64,000 nucleotides of DNA from Nocardia miyunensis NBRC 108239. GTDB lineage: Bacteria > Actinomycetota > Actinomycetes > Mycobacteriales > Mycobacteriaceae. The notes beneath the pieces were generated by a model. That model was not told the DNA's origin, did no database searches, and was given only the letters and a program-made list of their open reading frames with translations. Position numbers and translations under genes: made by a program. Location of the stretch: positions 17,726 through 81,725 of the forward strand of contig NZ_BDBQ01000084.1 of assembly GCF_001613065.1 (NCBI RefSeq). The letters run 5' to 3'. Numbering within the stretch: the stretch's first letter is position 1; each line of letters begins with the position of its first letter. Of this stretch, positions 16,573 through 24,744 are shown piece after piece.

Positions 16573-17940
16573 TCACACCGCGGCGACGCGTTTGGCCAGG
16601 TCATCGGCCAACTGACGGGCCCGATCGGGATCGGTCGCCTCGACCATCACTCGCACCAGTTGCTCGGTTCCGCTGGGGCGCAGCAGCACCCGGCCCGACT
16701 CGCCGAGGACACGCTCGGCCTCGAGCACCGCGTCGCGAACCTCGCCGGACTCGGCGACCGCGACCTTGTCCGCGACCGGGACGTTCACCAGAACCTGCGG
16801 CACCGTCTCGACCACGGACGCGAGATCGGCCATGCTCCGGCCGGTTTCGGCCATGCGCGCCAGCAGGCGCAAACCGGTCAGCAGGCCGTCGCCGGTGGTG
16901 CCGAACTTCGGGAAGACCACGTGCCCGGACTGCTCGCCGCCCAGCGTGTACCCGCCGCGACGCAGCTCCTCGAGGACGTAGCGGTCGCCGACCGCGGTGG
17001 TGCGCATCGTGATTCCCGCCTCCCGCATCGCGATGTGCAGGCCCAGATTGCTCATCACCGTGGTGACGAGCGTGTCGCGCGCGAGTTCGCCCGCCTCGCG
17101 CATACCCATCGCCAGCACCGCCATGATCGCGTCGCCGTCGACCACCGCGCCCGCGGCGTCCACGGCCAGGCAGCGGTCCGCGTCGCCGTCGTGCGCCAGG
17201 CCGAGATCCGCGCCGTGTTCGCGCACCGCGTCGCGGATCGCGTCCAGATGGGTGGAGCCGCAACGGTCGTTGATGTTCAGGCCGTTGGGCTCGGCGTTGA
17301 TGGCGATCACCCGCGCGCCCGCCTCCCGATAGGCCGCCGGGCCGACGTCGGAGGCGGCGCCGTGCGCGCAGTCCACCACGACGGTCAGGCCGTTCAGGTC
17401 GCGGCCGGTCGCCTCCACCAGATGCTCGACATAGCGTTCGTGCATCCCGGCCTGGCTGTAGTGCTCCTCGACCCGGCCGTCGATCCCGGACAGGCTCAGC
17501 ACCCGGCCGATCCCGGCGCCGGTGGGCCGCAGGAAATCACGCTCGGCCACCAACTCCGCGATGCGGTCCTCGATCGCGTCGTCGAGTTTGTGGCCGCCCG
17601 CGGCGAAGATCTTGATTCCGTTGTCGGGCATGGGATTGTGCGAGGCGGAGATCATCACGCCCAGGCACGCGTCGTAGGTCGCGGTCAGATAGGCCACCGC
17701 GGGCGTGGGCAGCACGCCGACCGACACCACGTCCACCCCGGCGGAGGTCAGGCCCGCGATCACCGCGGCCTCGAGCATCTCGCCGCTGGCCCGCGGGTCA
17801 CGGCCCACCACCGCCGTCGGACGCGACTTGCCGCGGCTGAGCACCTGGGCCGCCGCGGCCGAAACATGCAGTGCCAGTTCCGGACCCAGCGAACCGTTGG
17901 CCAGCCCCCGAACTCCGTCGGTGCCGAACAAACGTCCCAT
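16573..17940 (-). CDS. glmM: Phosphoglucosamine mutase GlmM
   Basis: Interconverts glucosamine-6-phosphate and glucosamine-1-phosphate on the way to UDP-GlcNAc for peptidoglycan. The 455-residue protein starts MGRLFGTDGVRGLAN, the GlmM signature. The active-site phosphoserine lies in ISASHNPMPDNG near residue 102, the metal loop is D-G-D-A-D-R, and the C-terminal phosphate-binding loop reads R-P-S-G-T-E. The ATG at 17940 is preferred over a TTG at 17946, with GAGGGG eight bases upstream. It lies 488 bp downstream of rpsI in the same direction, with a large inverted repeat between them. Confidence 0.97.
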   Translation of the reverse strand: MGRLFGTDGVRGLANGSLGPELALHVSAAAAQVLSRGKSRPTAVVGRDPRASGEMLEAAVIAGLTSAGVDVVSVGVLPTPAVAYLTATYDACLGVMISASHNPMPDNGIKIFAAGGHKLDDAIEDRIAELVAERDFLRPTGAGIGRVLSLSGIDGRVEEHYSQAGMHERYVEHLVEATGRDLNGLTVVVDCAHGAASDVGPAAYREAGARVIAINAEPNGLNINDRCGSTHLDAIRDAVREHGADLGLAHDGDADRCLAVDAAGAVVDGDAIMAVLAMGMREAGELARDTLVTTVMSNLGLHIAMREAGITMRTTAVGDRYVLEELRRGGYTLGGEQSGHVVFPKFGTTGDGLLTGLRLLARMAETGRSMADLASVVETVPQVLVNVPVADKVAVAESGEVRDAVLEAERVLGESGRVLLRPSGTEQLVRVMVEATDPDRARQLADDLAKRVAAV

Positions 17941-18016
17941 TTCCAATGCCCCTCAATGTCTGATTACGGCATCCGGTGCACCCGCGTGGGGATTCAGCGG
18001 AACCGTTGTCGATACA

Positions 18017-18076
18017 GCACGAGAGCAGGCACCCGATCCGATCGCGGACAATCGGATCGGGTGCCTGCTCTCGTGC
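18017..18076. repeat. Perfect 26-bp inverted repeat
   Basis: Arms 18017-18042 and 18051-18076 are exact reverse complements (left arm begins GCACGAGAGCAGGCACCCG) around an 8-nt loop CGCGGACA. No T-tract follows on either strand. It could be a terminator, an mRNA-stabilising hairpin before glmM, or a palindromic repeat element. Confidence 0.9.
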
Positions 18077-18198
18077 GGGTGCCGAGTCGACCGTACTCCC
18101 GATTCTCCCCACCCGGGGAGCCGGACCCGGGCCTCCGCGCACACCGCGAACTCACGGCCCGTCTTGCCGTGGCCACGAACCATCACGGCAACAAGCCA

Positions 18199-18232
18199 GT
18201 TCGCGGCCCGTCTCGCCGTTCGGACGCGTGGC
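18199..18232. repeat. 34-bp half copy of the structured repeat
   Basis: This is identical to 18301-18334, the left stem and first loop bases of the full element (begins GTTCGCGGCCCGTCTCGCC). The matching right arm is absent here, so it is a truncated copy. Confidence 0.85.
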
Positions 18233-18300
18233 TACGAAGGCCGACAAGCACCCCGAACGCTCACCCAGGCCCGCCCACCCGGATAAACGCCAACCCGAAG

Positions 18301-18420
18301 GTTCGCGGCCCGTCTCGCCGTTCGGACGCGTGGCGGGTGCGAGGAACGAGTGCCCGACACGGGGCCGAACGGCGAGACTCAGGGGGCCGCGAACACGCCG
18401 GAGCGGAGCGGAGGCCAAAA
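18301..18420 (-). repeat. Structured hairpin repeat, copy 1
   Basis: An outer 11-bp stem (18301-18311 with 18384-18394), a 5-nt bulge TCAGG, an adjacent 14-bp stem (18312-18325 with 18365-18378) and a 39-nt loop that itself folds (CGTG-g-CGGG with CCCG-a-CACG). A head segment GCCTCCGCTCCGCTCCGGCG lies between the hairpin and the rpsI stop on the minus strand, preceded by ATTTTT. Copy 2 at 26387-26510 has the same architecture with compensating stem changes. Confidence 0.85.
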
Positions 18421-18428
18421 ATAGAGCC

Positions 18429-18971
18429 TCAGCGCTTCGAGTACTGCGGAGCCTTGCGGGCCTTCTTGAGACCGTACTTCTTACGCTCGGTCGCACGCGG
18501 GTCACGCGTGAGGAATCCGGCCCGCTTCAGGGCGGGACGATCCTCGGGGGTGACCTCGATCAGTGCCCGGGCGATCGCCAGGCGCAGCGCACCGGCCTGA
18601 CCCGACGGGCCGCCGCCGACCAGGCGTGCGTGCACGTCGAACGCCTCGGTCCGCTCGACGGTGACCAGCGGGGACTTGACCAGCTGCTGGTGCACCTTGT
18701 TCGGGAAGTAGTCCTCGATGGGACGGCCGTTGAGCACGAACTGGCCGGTACCGGGCAGCAGACGCACCCGGACCACGGCCTCCTTGCGGCGGCCGACGGT
18801 CTGCACGGGACGGTCGATCACGATCGGGGCGACCGAGACGGACTCCTCGTAGGACTCCTCGTAGCCCGCGCCCTCGTCGACGATCTCGACCGCGGCGTCC
18901 TCGGCCGGGGTCTCCTCGACCGCGGCGTCCTCGGCCACGTAGTCCTCGTTGAATTCCTCAGGAGCGGTCAC
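18429..18971 (-). CDS. rpsI: 30S ribosomal protein S9
   Basis: The C-terminal 130 residues are the S9 fold: GRRKEAVVRVRLLPG at the start, GQAGALRLAIARAL in the middle, and the conserved basic tail RKKYGLKKARKAPQYSKR whose last residues reach the ribosomal P-site. The N-terminal 50 residues are an acidic Glu/Ala-rich extension of the sort common in actinobacteria. GTG 18971 overlaps the rplM stop by 4 bp (GTGA), so S9 translation is coupled to L13, the standard pairing in bacteria. Confidence 0.98.
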   Translation of the reverse strand: MTAPEEFNEDYVAEDAAVEETPAEDAAVEIVDEGAGYEESYEESVSVAPIVIDRPVQTVGRRKEAVVRVRLLPGTGQFVLNGRPIEDYFPNKVHQQLVKSPLVTVERTEAFDVHARLVGGGPSGQAGALRLAIARALIEVTPEDRPALKRAGFLTRDPRATERKKYGLKKARKAPQYSKR

Positions 18972-19411
18972 TGGGCCACCTGCTTGATCTCGAACGGAAT
19001 GGGCTGCTGGGCCGCGTGCGGATGCGACGGGCCGCCGTAGACCTTGAGCTTGCCGGCGATCTTGTTGCCGAGCTTGTTCTTCGGGATCATGCCCTTCACG
19101 GCGCGCTCCACGACCCGCTCGGGACGAGTGTCGAGCAGCTGCCCGACAGACCGGGACTTCAGGCCGCCCGGGAACCCGGAGTGGGTGTACAGGTTCTTGT
19201 CCTGCCGCTTGTTACCGGAGACGGCAACCTTGTCGGCGTTGATGATGATGACGAAATCGCCACCATCCACGTTGGGGGCGTAGGTCGGCTTGTTCTTGCC
19301 GCGCAGCAGATTCGCTGCCTGCACGGCAAGGCGTCCGAGCACTACGTCAGTGGCGTCGATGACGTACCACTGGCGGGTGACGTCACCCGCCTTCGGGCTG
19401 TACGTAGGCAC
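18968..19411 (-). CDS. rplM: 50S ribosomal protein L13
   Basis: A 147-residue L13 with the family segments WYVIDATDVVLGRLAVQAANLLRGKNKP near the N-terminus, the NADKVAVSGNKRQDK region, and VYGGPSHPHAAQQP at the end. GTG 19411 is the start, giving VPTYSPKAGD and preceded by GGGAAG; the longer open frame reaching 19756 is spurious. It forms an operon with rpsI. The 214-bp leader up to 19625 should carry its promoter; I saw no specific L13 autoregulatory fold in it. Confidence 0.98.
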   Translation of the reverse strand: MPTYSPKAGDVTRQWYVIDATDVVLGRLAVQAANLLRGKNKPTYAPNVDGGDFVIIINADKVAVSGNKRQDKNLYTHSGFPGGLKSRSVGQLLDTRPERVVERAVKGMIPKNKLGNKIAGKLKVYGGPSHPHAAQQPIPFEIKQVAQ

Positions 19412-19625
19412 AGTTCTTCCCTGTCTGTCGTGGTGTTCTACCGGCCCGGCGAACGATCGAGTGACCCCGGCGGCCAGCGGAGACCCGGGACTCGTGGCAC
19501 GACGCGAACAAATCGCGACGTATCGCACGCCAGCGGGCAACGATACCAGTCGGACATCGTGCGCCCGAAATCGGACCTGTGGCGTCCACCTGCGCGAACG
19601 CCCACCCGCACGAAAAGGCCCGGGC

Positions 19626-21368
19626 TCAGACGTGCAGTGGCGGACCCTGATCGAGATCATCCGGCACGGTCGGCACGAGATAGTGCAGGTTGTCGATGCC
19701 GAACCGGGCGCAGCCCTCGACCTGCTCAACACCCGGGCCCGGTTCCGTGCTGGCATTCGGAATCCCCGGACAGTCCTGCGGCGCCCCGGCCGGTTCGACG
19801 GACGCGATCACCAGATCCGTCGCCGACCGCCCCCCGGCCGCGCTCGCGCCGCCCGACCGGCTCGCACCGCCCGGATCCACGCCGACGTGTACCGCCAGCG
19901 CCGCCAGCGCCACCGCGCCCACGATCGTCGGAGCGCCGAACAGGTTGTCCTTCACCTTGTTCCACACCCGGCCGGACTGCTCGGCCGTACCCTGCGGCTC
20001 GGCCGACGGCTCGGGATGACGCGCCCGCGGACCGGCCGGTTCGCCGTCGGAACTCATTTTCGTCGTCTGCATCGTGTCGGCCGGGGAACCCGGCGGCCTC
20101 GTCATCCGGCCGCCCATCGCGGGAACGCCCGGATGCACGTTCGACACCTGATCGCGCACGACGACGGTGGTCTGCTCGCCCTCCTCGGGCGCCGCGTGCC
20201 GCGGGCCCTGCTGACCCGGACGCGCACTCGTGAGTTGCCCCGCCCGCTCCGGACCACGCCAGCCGTGCCGCCCGCCCTCGGATGCGGCGGACTCCTCCTC
20301 GGCCTGGGCCGAATTCACCACGCCGTGCCCGCCCGTCGAGCCGGAATATCCGCCCGCCGGATTGCCCGGGGCGGGTCCGCCACCCTGCTGACCGGGATTG
20401 ACCGCACGACCCTGGTCCGGACGCGGCGGGGTCGCCGCCTGTCCGGGCCCCTGCGGTACCGGGCCCGGACCCCCGGGGCGTGCGGGTTCGGGCCCATAGC
20501 CCTGATCGGGCTCCTCGTCGGCGTATTCGCTGTCGGTGACCAGCAGGTGCGCCGCGCCCAGCACCAGCGCGTGCATCGGATGGTCGGCCACGTGTAAGCG
20601 ATGACCGAGATGATTCTGGAACGCCAGCCGTAACGCGTCGTTGAAGCAGACGTTGCCGGACAGCAGCACCCTCGAGGTGTCCGCGCCGATCGAACGGGCC
20701 GCGGCCATCACCTCGATCACCACGTTGTCGGCGTGATGCGCGTCGCGCATGGCATCGGGTGCGATCGGCACGCCGACCGACTCGGTGGGCCGCTCGTCGT
20801 CGCCGTTCACCGAGACGACCAGGCACATCCGGCCGTCGGAGTAGACGCCGGTCGCGCTGGTGGCCCGGCCGCCGGCATCGGGCGGGCGGACCAGGCCGAT
20901 GGCGCGCACGTAGCCCGATAACGCCACCGATTCGGGCAGCGGCTCGCTCGTCACGTCCAATTCCTCGACCAGCCGGGCGTATTCGTCGATCTTCTCGTCG
21001 GGCCAGTCGTCCGGATACGGCAGCGCGATGACGTCCGGCTTGCCGCGCACGTATTTACCGATGGCGGCCAGCGGGTTGTACAGCCGTGCCCGGAACACCA
21101 GTTCCGAGGGCCAGGTCGCGCCCGCGATGCGGATCTGCTTGTGGCCGATGATGTCCCGCACGTCGGCCACGGCGATACCCAGATCCGAACGCCCCCGGTC
21201 GGCGCCCGCGGTATGCAGGCGACCGGACGCGTCCGCCAGCAGATACGCGGGCGGCGTGTATGTGCCTTCCACCTGGACCGGGCGGATCGGCGTACCACCG
21301 CCGCCGCCGGCCACGGACACCACATCCCATCCGAGATGTACCGCCCCAACTCGAGCCGTCACACGCAC
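19626..21368 (-). CDS. Hsp70/actin-fold T7SS-associated protein
   Basis: A 580-residue protein. Residues about 1-290 look like a degenerate Hsp70/actin-type nucleotide-binding fold: an opening MRVTARVGAVHLGWD, a middle block PDVIALPYPDDWPDEKIDEY, and a last block VLLSGNVCFNDALRLAFQNHLG...LVLGAAHLL like the phosphate and adenosine motifs of Hsp70. A long Gly/Pro/Gln-rich linker follows, then one membrane helix near residue 475 and an outer domain with two cysteines (DCPGI and GCARF). In M. tuberculosis the ESX-4 protein Rv3446c lies near rplM and may be related; that equivalence is tentative. GTG 21368 is chosen for its AAGAAGG. Confidence 0.6.
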   Translation of the reverse strand: MRVTARVGAVHLGWDVVSVAGGGGGTPIRPVQVEGTYTPPAYLLADASGRLHTAGADRGRSDLGIAVADVRDIIGHKQIRIAGATWPSELVFRARLYNPLAAIGKYVRGKPDVIALPYPDDWPDEKIDEYARLVEELDVTSEPLPESVALSGYVRAIGLVRPPDAGGRATSATGVYSDGRMCLVVSVNGDDERPTESVGVPIAPDAMRDAHHADNVVIEVMAAARSIGADTSRVLLSGNVCFNDALRLAFQNHLGHRLHVADHPMHALVLGAAHLLVTDSEYADEEPDQGYGPEPARPGGPGPVPQGPGQAATPPRPDQGRAVNPGQQGGGPAPGNPAGGYSGSTGGHGVVNSAQAEEESAASEGGRHGWRGPERAGQLTSARPGQQGPRHAAPEEGEQTTVVVRDQVSNVHPGVPAMGGRMTRPPGSPADTMQTTKMSSDGEPAGPRARHPEPSAEPQGTAEQSGRVWNKVKDNLFGAPTIVGAVALAALAVHVGVDPGGASRSGGASAAGGRSATDLVIASVEPAGAPQDCPGIPNASTEPGPGVEQVEGCARFGIDNLHYLVPTVPDDLDQGPPLHV

Positions 21369-21471
21369 AAGTGTGCCTTCTTCTTCGGCGACACGCGCGA
21401 CCGGGCGGGTTTATTGCCTGGTCGCCGCAGTTTCGCGGGATGCGGACAACAACAACTGACGTTCATACCGT

Positions 21472-24400
21472 TCACGCCGAGGACTTCTTCAGCCGCAGCC
21501 GCCACCACGTGAGGATCGTGAGGACCAGGGTGAGCGCGGCCAGCATGCCGATGTCGAGCCACCAGACGTGCGAGGTGTGCTTCCACAGCGTATCGGTGGC
21601 CGCACTACTGTCGAGCGGATTCAACGCGGGCATGTTCACCGTCGAGGATCCCGCGGCGAATCCCCATCGCGCGGGGAACAGCCAGGCGACCTGCTGAAGT
21701 ACGACGCGATTGGTCACCGGGATCACGCCGCCGGCCATCACCAGCTGGACCATGATCACCACCACCAGCAGCGGCATCACCTGCTCGTTCGATCTCGCGA
21801 CGGACGAGAGCGCCAGACCGATCAGCACACAGGCGATCGCGGTGGCCGCGATGTCCACGTACAGCTCCACGTTGCCCGATGGGATCAGCGTGCCGTGGCC
21901 GGGCTGCTTCTTGCCGATCAGCACGATCCCCACCATCACCGCGGATTGCAGCAGCGCCGCGAAACCGAAGATGGCGACCTTGGCCATCAGATACGACCAC
22001 GGCCGCAGCCCGACCGCGCGTTCCCGATGGAAGATCGCCCGTTCGGCGACCAGGTCGCGCACGGTGAGCGTGGATCCCATGAAGCACGCGCCCAGGATCA
22101 GGACCACCAGCAGCTGTTCGCTCTCCCGGCCGCCGTCGGGGACGAACATGATGCTGCCCTTCCCATCGCTCACCTGGGACAGCGGGCCGATGGCCAGGCC
22201 GTTGGTGCCGGGCACCACCAGTGAGAGCCCACCCAGTACGAACGGCAGCAGCACCAGGAATATCAGATACCCGCGGTCGGCCAGGATCAGCCGGAACTGC
22301 CGCCGCGACAACGTCGAGAACTGTTTGCGCGCACTGGATTTCGGCGGCTTGCCCTGATCGCCGCGCGGTGCGGGCGGCGGCGGGGGCGGTACCGCGGCCT
22401 GTTTGGCGCGGTAGTTCGCGAAGGCGCGATCGGGATCCGCGGCGACCTGCGCGAAGATCTCCGCCCAGTCGCTGGTGCCCAGGAACGCGCCTACCCCGCC
22501 CGGATGACCGAAGTACGCGGTCTTACCGCCGGGCGCGAGCAGCAGCACCTGATCGCACATGTCCAGGCAGGCCACCGAGTGGGTGACCACGATGACGGTG
22601 CGACCGGCGTCGGCCAGTTCCCGCAGCATGGTCATGACCTGGCGGTCCAGCGCCGGATCCAGGCCCGAGGTCGGCTCGTCGAGCAGCAGCAGGGCCGGGC
22701 CGGTGAGCAGTTCCAGCGCCACCGAGGCGCGTTTGCGCTGACCGCCGGAGAGTTTGTCGACGCGCGTGTCGGCGTGTTCGGTGAGCGAAAGTTCTTGCAG
22801 CACACCGTCGATGACCTCGCGACGGTCCGCCTTGGAGGTGTCCGGCGGCAGTCGCAGCTCGGCGGCGTAGCCGAGGGCCTGCCGCACGGTGAGCTGACGG
22901 TGCAGCACGTCGTCCTGCGGGACCATGCCGATACGACTGCGCATGGCCTCGTATTCCGCGTGCAGGTCGCGGCCCTCGAAGGTGACCACGCCCGCGGACG
23001 GATGCGTCGCTCCGGCAATGAGTTTGGACAGCGTGGACTTGCCCGCACCGGAGGGGCCGATCAGCGCGGTCAGGGTGCCGCGCCCGGCCTGCATGTTCAC
23101 ATCGACCAGCAACTGCTTGTTGCCCTCGACGGTGAAGCCGACCCCGTGCACGTCCAGGCCCTGCTCGGTGACCGGCTTCTGGCGCACGACGAGCGTGCCC
23201 TCCTGCACCAGGAAGTCGATGTTGCCGATCGTGACGATGTCCCGCTCGCGCAGGGCGACCCGCTGTTCGCGGCGGCCGTTGACGAAGGTGCCGTTGGCCG
23301 AGCCGACGTCCTCGATGACCAGCCCCTCGGGCCCCTGCACCAGGCGCGCGTGCCGGCGCGAGGCCAGCGGATCGTTCACCACGATCTCGTTGTCGCTGGT
23401 GCGGCCGATGTTCAAGCCGCCCGCGGGAATTCGGTCCGCGCGGGCGAAGGGCGCGCTGGATACCGAGGTGCGCACCGGCGGCGGCCGCATCGACGCGTCG
23501 GCCTTCGCGGTCATACTGGTATTGGCCGCCGCGGCTTGCCGCGCGGGAGCCGATTGCTGTGGCGGAGCCGATTGCTGCAACGGAACCGGCTGCTGCGGCG
23601 AGACCGATTGTTGTTGCGACGGAACCGCTTGCTGCGATGGAACCTGCTGCTGCGGAGGAACCGGCTGCTGCGGGGGAACCGAACGCTGCGGAGAGACCTG
23701 CTGCTGCGGCGAAACCTGTTGCTGCGGAGGCAGATTCGACCGATCGACCGGCGGACGCTGCGGCGCAGCCGGGGGTGGCTGCGGATTCTGCTGCGGCGGC
23801 GCAACCGGCTGCTGCGGTGAAACCGGCTGCTGCGGAGAGACCGGCTGCTTCGGCGAAATCTGTTGCTGTGGAGGCAGATTCGACCGGTCGACCAACGGAC
23901 GCTGCGGCGCACCCTGGGGTGGCTGCGGATTCTGCTGCGGCGGCGTCATCGGACGTTGTGGCGGGGCCGGTTGCTGCTGCAACGGACCGGACCGGCCCTG
24001 CGGCGAAACCCCTCGAGCCTGTGGCGGAACGGCGGGAGCCTGCGGCGGGGTGGGCGGACGCTGCGGCGCAACCGCCTGTCCCTGCGGCGGCGGAGCCGGT
24101 GGACGTTGCGGCGGCACCGGCTGACGCTGCTGCGCGGGCGGCTGCGGCGGCATCGGCGGACGTTGCGGCGGAATCGCCTGCCCCACCTGCGGCGACGCCA
24201 TCTGCCCCGGCACCGGCGGCACCCCCTGCGGCGGCATCGGCGCAATGGGACGCGCCCCGGACTGCCGATCCTGCGGCCCGGGTCCCGGCCGCTGCTGCGG
24301 ACGCTGCCCCACCTGCGGCGTCAGTTGCAGCAGCGGCCCGGTGACCGCGTCGCCCAGCCGCACCTGCATCGGCCGGCCGATCGGCAGTGGACCCGTGACC

Positions 24401-24621
24401 CGTTGCGCGTCCACGAATACGCCATTGGTACTGCCGTTGTCGGACAGCACCCAGGTACCGCCCTGCCAGCTGAGTATCGCGTGCACACGGGAAACCAAAG
24501 GGCTGTCGACGAACAACGTCACCTCGGGCGCGCGGCCGATGGTGATCTGCTGCCCCGCCTCGAAGCCCCGATCGATTCCCTCATGACGCACGGTGATCTT
24601 CTGCGCCCCCGGTGATGACAT
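21472..24621 (-). CDS. FHA-ABC exporter, Rv1747-like
   Basis: A 1049-residue ABC exporter with cytosolic FHA domains. FHA1 (about 8-100: IGRAPEVTLFVDSPLVSRVH, SDNGSTNG) is followed by a Pro/Gln-rich linker of about 290 residues, FHA2 (about 395-475: IGRTSDNEIVVNDPLASRRH, VGSANGTF), an ABC ATPase (Walker A GPSGAGKST near 523, signature LSGGQRKRAS near 623, LLLDEPTSGLDP near 644) and an ABC2-type domain with about six membrane helices. This is the order of M. tuberculosis Rv1747 (865 residues), whose FHA domains bind phosphothreonines made by PknF. ATG 24621 is the start; the open frame runs on but lacks homology. A PknF-like kinase is at 32079. Confidence 0.9.
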   Translation of the reverse strand: MSSPGAQKITVRHEGIDRGFEAGQQITIGRAPEVTLFVDSPLVSRVHAILSWQGGTWVLSDNGSTNGVFVDAQRVTGPLPIGRPMQVRLGDAVTGPLLQLTPQVGQRPQQRPGPGPQDRQSGARPIAPMPPQGVPPVPGQMASPQVGQAIPPQRPPMPPQPPAQQRQPVPPQRPPAPPPQGQAVAPQRPPTPPQAPAVPPQARGVSPQGRSGPLQQQPAPPQRPMTPPQQNPQPPQGAPQRPLVDRSNLPPQQQISPKQPVSPQQPVSPQQPVAPPQQNPQPPPAAPQRPPVDRSNLPPQQQVSPQQQVSPQRSVPPQQPVPPQQQVPSQQAVPSQQQSVSPQQPVPLQQSAPPQQSAPARQAAAANTSMTAKADASMRPPPVRTSVSSAPFARADRIPAGGLNIGRTSDNEIVVNDPLASRRHARLVQGPEGLVIEDVGSANGTFVNGRREQRVALRERDIVTIGNIDFLVQEGTLVVRQKPVTEQGLDVHGVGFTVEGNKQLLVDVNMQAGRGTLTALIGPSGAGKSTLSKLIAGATHPSAGVVTFEGRDLHAEYEAMRSRIGMVPQDDVLHRQLTVRQALGYAAELRLPPDTSKADRREVIDGVLQELSLTEHADTRVDKLSGGQRKRASVALELLTGPALLLLDEPTSGLDPALDRQVMTMLRELADAGRTVIVVTHSVACLDMCDQVLLLAPGGKTAYFGHPGGVGAFLGTSDWAEIFAQVAADPDRAFANYRAKQAAVPPPPPPAPRGDQGKPPKSSARKQFSTLSRRQFRLILADRGYLIFLVLLPFVLGGLSLVVPGTNGLAIGPLSQVSDGKGSIMFVPDGGRESEQLLVVLILGACFMGSTLTVRDLVAERAIFHRERAVGLRPWSYLMAKVAIFGFAALLQSAVMVGIVLIGKKQPGHGTLIPSGNVELYVDIAATAIACVLIGLALSSVARSNEQVMPLLVVVIMVQLVMAGGVIPVTNRVVLQQVAWLFPARWGFAAGSSTVNMPALNPLDSSAATDTLWKHTSHVWWLDIGMLAALTLVLTILTWWRLRLKKSSA
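23681..23960 (-). repeat. Duplicated Pro/Gln-rich linker block
   Basis: Within the FHA-ABC gene, 23729-23808 and 23873-23952 are near-identical blocks 144 bp (48 codons) apart, both encoding P-Q-R-P-x-V-D-R-S-N-L-P-P-Q-Q-Q with flanking PQQNPQPP. They sit among many short P-P-Q-Q-x repeats. The duplication accounts for part of the extra linker length over Rv1747. Confidence 0.8.
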
Positions 24622-24744
24622 GTGCCGGATACTATGCGAAAGGCCGGGTATCAGGGCACCACAATTTCCCACGGGCATAGGGTGTGCGAGCCCGGGGTGT
24701 GCGGGCCCGTAACTGAACCGCGACCCCCAGGGGAGGGAGCACGT

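Larger units (their letters stand above)
17941..18428 (-). other. rpsI-glmM spacer with hairpins and repeats
   Basis: This 488-base spacer contains no convincing gene. It holds the perfect 26-bp inverted repeat at 18017-18076, a partial copy of the structured repeat at 18199-18232, and the full structured repeat at 18301-18420 beside the rpsI stop. Any glmM promoter must lie in its lower end (about 17945-18015). Confidence 0.7.

Noticed and set aside
19412..19625. L13 autoregulatory leader RNA before rplM
   Set aside because: The 214-bp leader is long enough, but no fold like the known Bacillus L13 leader was recognised.
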